Shown here piece after piece: positions 1 to 7,694 of a stretch of 7,785 bases of DNA. The notes below the pieces were generated by a model. The model made no database searches. It was not told where the DNA came from and was given only the letters and a program-made list of their open reading frames with translations. Every line of letters begins with the position of its first letter. The stretch's first letter is position 1. The translations under genes were made by a program, and so were the position numbers. The DNA comes from an uncultured Gemmatimonadaceae bacterium (lineage in GTDB: Bacteria > Gemmatimonadota > Gemmatimonadetes > Gemmatimonadales > Gemmatimonadaceae): NCBI GenBank assembly GCA_955652265.1, contig CATPBD010000189.1, forward strand, positions 1 through 7,785, in the 5' to 3' direction.

Positions 1-3000
1 CTTTGCTGCTGCTCGCCGTAGTTCTCGTGCTCACCAACAGCGACTGGGGACGCGAGCGCATTCGCCGCTATGTCGTGGGGCTGCTTCAGCGGAACAGTCA
101 CGGCATCGTACACATCGGCAGCGTAAGCGGAAATCTCCTGGGCGGATTCACCTTGCACGATGTCGTGATCACCGACAGCGCGCGCGCGCCATTCATAAAG
201 GCTGACGAGATCTGGGCGCGATACAGCCTCGGCACTCTGCGCGGAAAAAAGATCGAGTTTTCCGAAGTGCGCCTCGTGAAACCGGTGGTCGTCGTAGACA
301 AGCCACCCGGCGGAAAATGGAATTACGATCGCATTTTTCCGCGCGACACCACGACCCCGGCCGGCCAGCAGAAAACCGGTTGGGGAACGTGGATCCGGTT
401 CAGCGATGTCACAGTGCTCGAGGGCGATCTCACGGTGCGCTCGCCCTGGAGCCCGGGGCCGACGCTCACGCTAGCGCAAACGAAGGATGCCGTGCGTCGC
501 GCATTCGGACCCGAGGGGAGACTGGCGCTCACCAAAGTTCCCAACGGATACCAGAAGATCTCGAGCTTCCATCGAGTCAACGGACTCTTCCCTCTGGTGC
601 GGCTGGAAGACCCGGGCTACAAGAGCAGACTGGTCGACGTTTCAGCGCTCAAGATGATTGCGGAGCCGTTCCGGCCGCCCGTAGCAGATGTGCGCGGGCT
701 CACGGGGACGTTCGAGTTCACGAGCGACTCCGTGTGGTGGAAGGGCGCGCGTGCTGCATTGCCCGCCACGCGCGTAACCGGCGACGGACGATACTACATT
801 TTCAACGAAAATCTCCATCTCCGGCTGCATGGTGATCCGGTGAATCCCGCCGATATCCGCTGGGCGATGGTGCGGCTTCCCGACCAGGGCTCGGGCAAGC
901 TCGACTTCGGTCTCGATTGGACTACAAGCAAGAGCGTCTACCTCGCCCGGAACATGGACGTAACGCTCGTCCGGTCACATGTCACGGGACAGATAGAGGC
1001 GACCGTAACGGATACGCTGGCGTATCGGAATGCGGACCTGCATTTCGCCTCTCTCGATACCCGACTGCTGACGCAGCTCTTTCCGGGGATGAAATTTCCG
1101 CGACCATTGACCCTCACCGGTCAGGCGAAGTTCGATGGCGGAGAGCACTCGCTCAACATCAATGGCGACGTCACCGTGGACGACAGGCTCTCGGGGCGGA
1201 GCCGACTGATCGGAAATGGCTTGATGGGATTGGCCGCCGGAATCTTCAATGCCCGCGATCTCCACGTCCGGATGGCGCCCCTGCAAATGGGGCTCGCCAA
1301 GGCGATTGCGCCGTCCATTAAGGTGGGTGGCACGCTCACCGGGACGGTGACACTGAACGGAACGACCGCGGGCATAATGATGGCTCAGGGTGACGTGACT
1401 CACGTCGAGCTCGGAGCGCTGTCTCGCGCAACCGGCCGGGCCTCGATGCGACCGCACGGAATCCCGTGGTTCGACGTCGACGCGCGGATGCATCCACTCG
1501 CGCTCGCAACGCTTGGTCGCTTCATGCCCAGCGTTGGGTTGCGCGGCAGCGCGAACGGACCGATGAAACTCAAGGGATCGCTCAATGACCTCGCCATAAA
1601 CACGCAACTCACGTTCCGCGACGGTGGATTTCTCGACCTGCGCGGGACGATGGACCTGGCGAGCAAGGTTGCTGGTTACAATCTCGATTTCGTCACCCGC
1701 CTCTTCAACGCCAACACGGTGATCGCAAAGGCGCCGCAGACATCGATCAACGCGGTCGGCTCAGCACACGGTCTAGGATTCGATCCGGCGACAATGCAGG
1801 CGCAGCTGACGGCGAACGTAAGTACATCGACCATCGATACTGTGTCGATCGATCGTGCCAACGTGAAAGTGGCAGCGGCCGGCGGCATGGCGCGCGTGGA
1901 CACGTTGGCGGTGGAGCTCCCACAGGGAATTGTAGAAGCGAAGGGAACGTTCGGGCTCGCACCCGGACAGAGCGGCGCTCTCAGCTATCACGTCGCAATC
2001 GATTCGCTCTCGCGGATTGCCGGACTTATCTCCAAGGACACCGGCGTGGTGAATCCGCGGCCAGGCATTCTCTCCAGTCGCATCGCGCGCGCGAAGGCGG
2101 ATTCGACGAGAGTCGCGCGCGCCACGGAGGTCGAGCGCGCGATTACAGGCAAACCGCTGCCGCGCTTTGCCGTCGACACGCCCAAGGTGGTACCCAAGAA
2201 TCAGCTCTCCGGCTCGGCACGTGCGGACGGCGTGGCAACGGGCAATATCCGGAATTTCGGTCTCAAGGGAACTGCTTCCGGCTCCAACATCGTAGCGCGC
2301 GGCAACACCGTCGGCTCCTTCGCCGCCGACTACGACTGGATCAATGCGCGCACCCCACAATCGCAGGTGAGAATCAACGCTCAGGCCAGGGCGGTGAATG
2401 CCGCCGGATTCAGTCTCGACAGCGTAGGAGCAAAGCTCACCTATCAGAAGCCGAACGGCACCGTCCAGATAGTCGTCAATCAAGACAACTCGCGGACGTA
2501 CAGCGGGGATGCGCAGTTCACTCTGAACAAGGTACGGAACGAGCTGCGCCTCAATAACGTCAAGCTTCGGTTCGACACAAGCGTGTGGGCCAGCACGCGT
2601 GTCGCGTCAATCCATTGGGGCCAGGCCGGCGTAGACGTCGACAGTCTCGAGCTGCGCAACGGAGCGAACGGCCGAATTTACGTCGACGGACTGATTCCGA
2701 AACAAGGCAGCGCCAACCTCGATGTTGCGGTCGACAACCTGAACGTCGGCGATGTAATCGCGCTCACGCAAAGCAGCATCAACGCAAAAGGCCTCGTCTC
2801 GTTCAACGTGCATGCGACCGGCAGTCTGGATAACCCGCAATTCAAGGGGGCATTCGGCGCCAGTGATCTGCTTTACAACGGAGCGTTGTTGCCCGAGGTC
2901 CACGGGAATGTGCAGTACGCGAATCAGACGCTGACGGGACGCGCGGAAGCAATGCGCACAGGTCAGCCGCCCTTCATGGTGGCAGAGGGAATGGTTCCGA

Positions 3001-4520
3001 TCAACCTGGCGGTGACGGGCGTCACAGGATCCAGATTTCCGGCCAACAGGCAGATCGCCCTCAACATCACCGGCGATAGCATACCGCTCGATCTCATGCC
3101 GCTGTTCAGCGACTACGTCTCCAACATGCACGGCCGAGCGAGCGGGTCGTTCAAAGTGGGTGGCAGCCTGAACAGGCCTCAGCTCGCCGGTCAAATCGCG
3201 CTGCATGATGGACAGGCTCACGTGGTGCCCGCGAACATCAATCTCAGTCAGATCGAAGCGGCGATCCGGATGTTCAGCGATACCGTCGTGATCGACTCTA
3301 TCTCGGCCAACAGCAAGGGACGCATCGTTCTCACCGGAGGAATCGGACTGAAGTCGCTGACCGCACCCAGCTTCGACCTGAAGCTGCACACGACAGGCGC
3401 TCAAGTGCTCAACAACGATCGCGGCCAGTTGAGTGTTGGTGCCAATCTCGCCATGGTTGGCCCATTCAAGGATGCGCATGTCACCGGCGATTTGCGTCTT
3501 CGCCAGGGAGTCATCTACATCCCTCCGTCGGACAACAAGAATCTCGTCGGAGCCGGCGACCCCGCGCTCTTCAACGTCCTCGATACCGCAGTGATGTCGG
3601 ATCGCGAGCTCTTCCCCGGTCAGTCGCCGCTGCTCGCGAATCTCCGCATGGACGTGACTCTGCGAGTCGATCACGACGTCTTCGTTCGGTCGCGTGAGGC
3701 GAATATCGAGATTTATAGCGATGCCGATCTTGGCGTGCACGTGAATCGCGCCAAGGAGACGTTGGTGCTGGACGGTGTGATCCTGAGCGAGCGTGGCGAG
3801 TACACCTTCATGACACGCAGATTCACGATCACGCGCGGGTCGGCGACATTCATCAATTCGACCGACCTGAATCCGACGCTCCAGGCGACGGGCGCGTACG
3901 AAGTGAGACAGCCGAACCGTGAGGCCATCAACATCCAGATCGCCGTCGGCGGCACGGTCAGAACGCCGAACATCTCTCTAACCAGCGATGCACAGCCGCC
4001 GATTCCGCAGAGCGACCTTCTCAGCTATCTCGCGTTTGGGCAGTCGTCGAGCTCGCTCCTTCAGCTCGAAGGTTCCGGCCTTACCAACGGCGGCAGCGGC
4101 ACCAACGTCGTGGGCGCTGGTGCCGCGCTCGCCAGCCGTCAGCTGGCCGGTGTAGCGCTGGGCGTCGCCGCTGATCAGATCGCGGGTAGCGCGGCACGCT
4201 CGCTCGGCGCCGACGTGTTTACGATCACGCCCGCAGACGTCCAGACCGATGTCGGCAACTTCCTGCGGGCGACGCAGTTCGAGTTCGGGAAGTACATCAA
4301 CCCGCCCACTTATCTCGAGATAAAGTCTCCCCTCGATCCCGCGGCGCTGGTGCGGCCGGGCATACGAGTCGTGCACCGATATGGCGGCACGCGCGGCTAC
4401 CGCCTGGAGACTGGCGTCGATACCAGGTATCTGCTGAGAGACCCGAGCCTGGCACTCAATCAGAACGTCACGACCACCAGCGCGTTCGGGGCCTTCCTGA
4501 TCAGAGAGTGGAGATTCTAG
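1..4520 (+). CDS. tamB: TamB/DUF490-family translocation and assembly module protein (5'-truncated)
   Basis: Open from the left edge (first whole codon at position 3) to tandem stops TAG TAG at 4518-4523; about 1505 residues are visible. The first residues are the end of a hydrophobic segment (LLLAVVLVL) followed by a WGRERIRRYVVGLL amphipathic stretch, the usual start of TamB/AsmA-like proteins, so only the start codon and the beginning of an inner-membrane signal anchor seem to be missing. The body is a long run of short beta-strand repeats, as expected for a periplasmic beta-taco groove. The C-terminal DUF490 domain (about residues 1125-1505) is recognisable from VDHDVFVRSREANIEI (about 1222-1237), GVILSERGEYTFMTRRF (about 1258-1274) and SDLLSYLAFG (about 1337-1346), then a Ser/Gly-rich stretch and a C-terminus ending in Phe. 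Family members bridge inner and outer membranes, work with the Omp85 protein TamA or BAM, and are implicated in phospholipid transport and outer-membrane protein assembly. No cysteine is visible. TamA is not in the window. Family assignment is firm; exact role is inferred. Confidence 0.93.
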   Translation, partial: LLLLAVVLVLTNSDWGRERIRRYVVGLLQRNSHGIVHIGSVSGNLLGGFTLHDVVITDSARAPFIKADEIWARYSLGTLRGKKIEFSEVRLVKPVVVVDKPPGGKWNYDRIFPRDTTTPAGQQKTGWGTWIRFSDVTVLEGDLTVRSPWSPGPTLTLAQTKDAVRRAFGPEGRLALTKVPNGYQKISSFHRVNGLFPLVRLEDPGYKSRLVDVSALKMIAEPFRPPVADVRGLTGTFEFTSDSVWWKGARAALPATRVTGDGRYYIFNENLHLRLHGDPVNPADIRWAMVRLPDQGSGKLDFGLDWTTSKSVYLARNMDVTLVRSHVTGQIEATVTDTLAYRNADLHFASLDTRLLTQLFPGMKFPRPLTLTGQAKFDGGEHSLNINGDVTVDDRLSGRSRLIGNGLMGLAAGIFNARDLHVRMAPLQMGLAKAIAPSIKVGGTLTGTVTLNGTTAGIMMAQGDVTHVELGALSRATGRASMRPHGIPWFDVDARMHPLALATLGRFMPSVGLRGSANGPMKLKGSLNDLAINTQLTFRDGGFLDLRGTMDLASKVAGYNLDFVTRLFNANTVIAKAPQTSINAVGSAHGLGFDPATMQAQLTANVSTSTIDTVSIDRANVKVAAAGGMARVDTLAVELPQGIVEAKGTFGLAPGQSGALSYHVAIDSLSRIAGLISKDTGVVNPRPGILSSRIARAKADSTRVARATEVERAITGKPLPRFAVDTPKVVPKNQLSGSARADGVATGNIRNFGLKGTASGSNIVARGNTVGSFAADYDWINARTPQSQVRINAQARAVNAAGFSLDSVGAKLTYQKPNGTVQIVVNQDNSRTYSGDAQFTLNKVRNELRLNNVKLRFDTSVWASTRVASIHWGQAGVDVDSLELRNGANGRIYVDGLIPKQGSANLDVAVDNLNVGDVIALTQSSINAKGLVSFNVHATGSLDNPQFKGAFGASDLLYNGALLPEVHGNVQYANQTLTGRAEAMRTGQPPFMVAEGMVPINLAVTGVTGSRFPANRQIALNITGDSIPLDLMPLFSDYVSNMHGRASGSFKVGGSLNRPQLAGQIALHDGQAHVVPANINLSQIEAAIRMFSDTVVIDSISANSKGRIVLTGGIGLKSLTAPSFDLKLHTTGAQVLNNDRGQLSVGANLAMVGPFKDAHVTGDLRLRQGVIYIPPSDNKNLVGAGDPALFNVLDTAVMSDRELFPGQSPLLANLRMDVTLRVDHDVFVRSREANIEIYSDADLGVHVNRAKETLVLDGVILSERGEYTFMTRRFTITRGSATFINSTDLNPTLQATGAYEVRQPNREAINIQIAVGGTVRTPNISLTSDAQPPIPQSDLLSYLAFGQSSSSLLQLEGSGLTNGGSGTNVVGAGAALASRQLAGVALGVAADQIAGSAARSLGADVFTITPADVQTDVGNFLRATQFEFGKYINPPTYLEIKSPLDPAALVRPGIRVVHRYGGTRGYRLETGVDTRYLLRDPSLALNQNVTTTSAFGAFLIREWRF

Positions 4521-4563
4521 TAGCGCACATCGTGTTCAGCCTCGCGCTGGGTGCCTCGGCAGC

Positions 4564-5730
4564 TTGAAGCATTTGCTCGTGACCCAAAACTTCTATCCCG
4601 AAGGTGGGGGAATGGCCCGTCGCTATACCGAGCTCGTGCGAGCGTATGGCGACCCCATGGACGTGTCGACGCTGGCGTACGATGGCTGCGAAGCGACGTC
4701 AAGCTTCCTCGGAAACGCCGTCTATCGGCAGCCGTTCGCGCTCGATATCTCCAAGCGGGCGACCAGCCAGGCACGGTGGGCGCGGTGGCTCGTAACGAGA
4801 GCGAGTAGTGTCAACGTGCTTCACTGCGGCGAGATTCGACCCGTCGGATACGCTGTGGGCTGGGCGCACATCCGCACTCGCATTCCGTACGTGCTATACG
4901 TAAACGGGGGAGATCTCCTGCGCGAACTGGAAAAGACGAGGCGGAGCTTTACGAAGCGAATCAGCGGGCGCTATCTGCTGGAGAATGCGTCTGGTGTCGT
5001 TGCGAACTCGGCCTGGACTGCATCAATGACGAGAGACCTGATGGAGGCGCTGTCGATCAAATCAGCGCCGCGGGTGGCGGAGATCGACCTGGGGACGGAT
5101 CCGAAACAATTTCATCCATCACGCGACAAGGGTCGCTTGCGATCACGGTGGGGCGTAGCTGAAGCTCCGCTCATGATCACAGTCGCGCGGCTCGTACCGC
5201 ACAAGGGACAAGACATGGGAATCGAGGCGCTTGCTCGGCTCGGCGATGAATTTCCTGACCTGCACTACGTGCTGGTGGGAACGGGACAGGATGAATCGCG
5301 ACTGCGAGCGCTGGCTGCGCAGCGCGGTGTGAGCGACCGCGTGATTTTTGCGGGCGCCCTGTCGGACGATGATTTGTCCGAGGCTTACGCGACGTCAACC
5401 GTCTACGTGGGTTTATCTCGCCTCGACCGTGGAATCAACGTCGAAGGGTTCGGGATAGCTTTCGTGGAGGCGTCGGCGAGCGGCGTCCCGGTAGTCGCTG
5501 GTGATTCGGGAGGCGTGCGCTCGGCTGTGCGGAATGGCGAAACAGGATGGGTCGTACCTCCGACTGATATTCCGGCAATGGTCAAACATATTTCCTCTTT
5601 TCTGCGCTCCAGGGAAATGCGCGACAAATTCGGGCGGGCCGGGAGACAGGCAGTGGAATCGCACTACAACTGGGATCGCGTGGGACGCGAAACCAGAGAA
5701 TTCGTGAATTCCTGCATTCATCCAGCGTGA
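4564..5730 (+). CDS. Family 4 glycosyltransferase (GT-B fold)
   Basis: A 388-residue retaining GT4-type glycosyltransferase that would transfer a sugar from a nucleotide-sugar donor to a lipid-linked or glycan acceptor at the cytoplasmic face of the inner membrane. The N-terminal acceptor domain opens with strand KHLLVTQNF and the glycine loop YPEGGGMARRY (residues 11-21). The C-terminal donor domain (from about 200) has R209 and K214 of TVARLVPHKGQ, the pair that normally contacts the donor phosphates, VLVGTGQDE (236-244), and the E-x7-E signature E294...E302 in EGFGIAFVEASASGVPV. Length is normal for the family. The TTG at 4564 is chosen because the first beta-strand and glycine loop would be lost from the next in-frame ATG (4612); there is no obvious Shine-Dalgarno, and no ATG or GTG lies in frame between the tamB stop and the TTG. 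It lies 43 nt after tamB with no terminator between, and overlaps the next gene by 4 nt. Donor and acceptor cannot be told from sequence. Confidence 0.92.
   Translation: MKHLLVTQNFYPEGGGMARRYTELVRAYGDPMDVSTLAYDGCEATSSFLGNAVYRQPFALDISKRATSQARWARWLVTRASSVNVLHCGEIRPVGYAVGWAHIRTRIPYVLYVNGGDLLRELEKTRRSFTKRISGRYLLENASGVVANSAWTASMTRDLMEALSIKSAPRVAEIDLGTDPKQFHPSRDKGRLRSRWGVAEAPLMITVARLVPHKGQDMGIEALARLGDEFPDLHYVLVGTGQDESRLRALAAQRGVSDRVIFAGALSDDDLSEAYATSTVYVGLSRLDRGINVEGFGIAFVEASASGVPVVAGDSGGVRSAVRNGETGWVVPPTDIPAMVKHISSFLRSREMRDKFGRAGRQAVESHYNWDRVGRETREFVNSCIHPA
5727..5730 (+). promoter_or_regulatory. GTGA stop/start overlap joining GT4 and FkbM genes
   Basis: The GTG start of the methyltransferase and the TGA stop of the glycosyltransferase share these four bases. 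The preceding 20 bases contain no purine-rich Shine-Dalgarno, so translation of the methyltransferase probably depends on ribosomes finishing the upstream gene. The overlap is seen directly; coupling is inferred. Confidence 0.7.
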
Positions 5731-6566
5731 AGCTCAAGGAAGTCTTTTACGGAATCGGATTGCGGCCGAAGCTGCGGGAATATCCCTTCGATATCTCGAG
5801 CTTCGCGCTGCCGAAGGACGGCGATGTAGGTTTCGCTCGCTGGCGGCATCCCAGTGCCATACGACGCGAGCGCAGCGGTGGCGGGTTCAAGCTCACGCAG
5901 CCGATGGTGGACACGCTTCGCGCTTTCCTCAAGCCGGGCGACGTCGCAATCGACATCGGGGCGCACACCGGTGACTCGAGCATTCCCATTGCATTGGCGG
6001 TGGGCGCGAAGGGCGCCGTCTTCGCCCTCGAGCCGAATCTCTATGCCTACAAGGTCTTGCTCGCGAACTCGGCGCTCAACCGCACGAAGACCAACATCTT
6101 ACCGCTGAATATCGCCGCCACGCCCGAAGATGGATCGTTTGAGTTCGAGTATTCCGATCCGGGGTTTTGCAACGGTGGTTTTCATGCCGGGATCGATTCG
6201 TGGAAGCACGCACACTTCTTCAAGCTCAAGGTTACCGGGCGCAACGTTCCGAACTTTCTCTCGACGAATTTTCCCGAGGAAGCAAAACGGGTGCGCTACA
6301 TCAAGATCGACACGGAGGGCTTCGATCGCGCCGTTGCGTCCTCATTGCGCAAGATGCTGGTCGAGCAGAGGCCGTATCTCAAGACGGAGATGTACAAGCA
6401 CACACCCGAGAGCGATCGCCGCGGCTATTATCACGACCTGCGTGAGCTCGGTTACACATTGTACAAGGTCGAGAGCGAAGAGGAGGATTATCGCGCCAAG
6501 CCGCTATACGAGGCGGATATCATGAAGTGGTCGCACTACGATGTTTTTGCGGCTCCCGAACGGTAG
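5727..6566 (+). CDS. FkbM-family SAM-dependent methyltransferase
   Basis: A 279-residue protein with a class I Rossmann methyltransferase core of the FkbM type. The SAM-binding motif I is VAIDIGAHTGD (residues 73-83, with D76, G78 and G82), the acidic end of strand 2 is E102 in VFALEPNLYAYKVL, and the family-typical YIKIDTEGFD lies at 191-200. The N-terminal 60 residues precede the core and carry YPFDISSFALPKDGDV (19-34), a beta-strand lead-in that I associate with this subgroup. FkbM enzymes are O-methyltransferases, often acting on sugar hydroxyls of surface glycans or natural products; here the neighbouring glycosyltransferases suggest glycan methylation, which is inference. The GTG start at 5727 overlaps the TGA of the upstream gene (GTGA), suggesting translational coupling and co-expression with it. 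The 3' end overlaps the convergent GT9 gene by 31 bp. No truncation is visible. Confidence 0.92.
   Translation: MKLKEVFYGIGLRPKLREYPFDISSFALPKDGDVGFARWRHPSAIRRERSGGGFKLTQPMVDTLRAFLKPGDVAIDIGAHTGDSSIPIALAVGAKGAVFALEPNLYAYKVLLANSALNRTKTNILPLNIAATPEDGSFEFEYSDPGFCNGGFHAGIDSWKHAHFFKLKVTGRNVPNFLSTNFPEEAKRVRYIKIDTEGFDRAVASSLRKMLVEQRPYLKTEMYKHTPESDRRGYYHDLRELGYTLYKVESEEEDYRAKPLYEADIMKWSHYDVFAAPER
6536..6566. other. 31-bp tail-to-tail overlap of convergent coding regions
   Basis: The last codons and TAG stop of the plus-strand FkbM methyltransferase (stop 6564-6566) are also the last codons and TAG stop of the minus-strand GT9 gene (stop at 6536-6538). Both reading frames remain consistent with their families up to the overlap. 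There is therefore no intergenic space for an ordinary terminator; each transcript must run into the other gene or end inside coding sequence. Confidence 0.8.
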
Positions 6567-6991
6567 TTCCCGAATTCGGCGCGCAGACGGAGAAGCGAGC
6601 CCACAACCGCGCTGGTTGGTAGCGAATCGATAGTCTCTCCCTCCCAAAGAACCAGATCTCCCTTGTTCTTCCAGGGCGCATACGCCTGACAGTCGGCCTT
6701 CAACAGAATCACCGCGGGCTTGTCGAAGGCGGAAGCCGCGTGCGAGATGCTGGTGTCGGGAGTGAAGACGAGGTCGCTCGATCCTACCATCGCAAGAGCA
6801 TCTCGCAGCGTGGGAGTGGGGGTATACTCCGCGCTTATCGCCGCCGCAACGCTACGCGCCCTCGCGGATTCCGCGGGCAGAGCGATCACTGTGACCGGCA
6901 TTCGCGGGTATCGCTCCCGCACCTGGCGCAATGACTCAATGAATCGCTCATCGGGCCACCTGCGTTTTTTTTCCGACGCCGACAAGTTCAC
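6536..6991 (-). CDS. GT9 (heptosyltransferase-like) glycosyltransferase, C-terminal donor-domain fragment
   Basis: This frame encodes the C-terminal half of a family 9 glycosyltransferase. Taking the GTG at 6991 as residue 1, it begins with NLSASEKKRRWPDERF (2-17), the strand-loop that opens the nucleotide-sugar domain, and carries the hallmark TPDTSISHAASAFDKPAV (77-94), where D79 to H84 form the family's D-T/S-x-x-x-H donor-binding motif. The C-terminus (Ser-Leu-Leu-Arg-Leu and following) is as expected, so the domain is complete. It lacks the N-terminal acceptor domain, which is encoded immediately upstream in another frame (6988-7647). The frame stays open upstream to about 7067, with a TTG at 7042, but residues from there do not look like the family. 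GTG 6991 overlaps the TGA of the N-terminal fragment as GTGA, so re-initiation is possible; a simple frameshift in one gene is the likelier reading. An 8-base A run (T8 at 6965-6972 on plus) lies in the KKR codons. Confidence 0.82.
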   Translation of the reverse strand: MNLSASEKKRRWPDERFIESLRQVRERYPRMPVTVIALPAESARARSVAAAISAEYTPTPTLRDALAMVGSSDLVFTPDTSISHAASAFDKPAVILLKADCQAYAPWKNKGDLVLWEGETIDSLPTSAVVGSLLRLRAEFGNYRSGAAKTS

Positions 6992-7647
6992 GAGAAATCG
7001 CGTCGCTCGGGTTCTTCGACCCGCCTGCTGGCGCGCAGCCAAACCAATTCTGCCGCGGCCCGCTCCGTATCACTCAGAACAATTTCCGGCCGCCAATCGT
7101 AGTCAGCAGCCACGACTCCAAACGGCTCGATGAGGGCCTTCGATGATTCGATGTAGTGGGTGACACGATCGAATGGATTGACTCGCACGTTGTATACGCG
7201 ATCGTTGTTTCCGCCGCTGACTCCGACGCGATACGGTGCGGACGCCGCGAGCATCAGTAGCGGCGTCGACGTGAAGACGTGTGGATTGTTTATCCGGCCA
7301 TCGACGATGACATCGTACTTCTCGCCCCGGAGCTTGGTCGCCAATCGAACGTAGCTTTTCCACGACTTGCGGTCGAGCGCGAAAGCCTTGCGGACATGCG
7401 GATTGTTCTCGAGAACGGGCAGCGTTAGAGACTTGCCGACCACGTCGACCTTATTGCCTGCCGCCACCTGGGATAGGACGCGGATCACCCCAGTGGACAT
7501 GATCATGTCGCCTATCCGCTCGTACCGCAGAAACAGCACTTTGAGCGGACGCTCCGGCAGCTTCGTGGTTCGCGCACCAGGGAGCCGGCTTGCGATCGCG
7601 CGCATCCAGCCATAGCGCCACGCCTTCTCGACTGCTCGTACATCCAT
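6988..7647 (-). CDS. GT9 (heptosyltransferase-like) glycosyltransferase, N-terminal acceptor-domain fragment
   Basis: This frame encodes 219 residues matching the N-terminal half of ADP-heptose:LPS heptosyltransferase-type (GT9) enzymes, which add sugars to lipopolysaccharide core or other glycans in the cytoplasm. The key stretch is KVLFLRYERIGDMIMSTG (residues 36-53) with D47 at the position of the catalytic/acceptor aspartate of the family; further family features are VLENNPHV (78-85), YDVIVDGR (111-118) and THYIE (163-167). A basic N-terminal extension of about 33 residues with two Trp precedes the core. ATG at 7647 is preferred; a longer TTG start at 7701 is possible but lies inside the inverted repeat, adds a Pro-rich tail, and neither has a Shine-Dalgarno. 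After the expected AAAELVWL helix (about 197-204) the frame runs into a TGA at 6988-6990 just where the donor domain should begin; that domain continues in another frame. One base is missing (or two extra) somewhere around 6990-7040. Together the halves would make about 370 residues, a normal GT9 length. Confidence 0.85.
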   Translation of the reverse strand: MDVRAVEKAWRYGWMRAIASRLPGARTTKLPERPLKVLFLRYERIGDMIMSTGVIRVLSQVAAGNKVDVVGKSLTLPVLENNPHVRKAFALDRKSWKSYVRLATKLRGEKYDVIVDGRINNPHVFTSTPLLMLAASAPYRVGVSGGNNDRVYNVRVNPFDRVTHYIESSKALIEPFGVVAADYDWRPEIVLSDTERAAAELVWLRASRRVEEPERRDFS

Positions 7648-7694
7648 CAGGAACGCGCTGGTTGGGGGATTAGGAGGGGAGATATCTTTGACTG

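Noticed and set aside
179..190. Alternating GC run (possible Z-DNA or simple repeat)
   Set aside because: Short, in frame within TamB coding DNA, and expected by codon choice in a high-GC gene.
1773..2483. A 236-codon minus-strand open frame, and a similar 210-codon one at 975-1607
   Set aside because: Same reason: antisense to TamB, atypical composition, no family motif, no start context.
2607..3740. A 377-codon open frame on the minus strand opposite tamB
   Set aside because: It lies wholly within the well-supported TamB frame, is rich in Arg/His/Val as antisense frames of high-GC genes are, and shows no recognisable domain; it is a shadow.
4521..4563. Terminator between tamB and the glycosyltransferase
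   Set aside because: Only a 5-bp AGCGC/GCGCT pairing with a 17-nt loop can be drawn and no T-run follows; insufficient.
6990..7040. Programmed -1 ribosomal frameshift joining the two GT9 frames
   Set aside because: The required shift direction is -1, but I see no X-XXY-YYZ slippery heptamer in the shared open stretch; the A8 tract lies beyond the stop codon, so it cannot serve.
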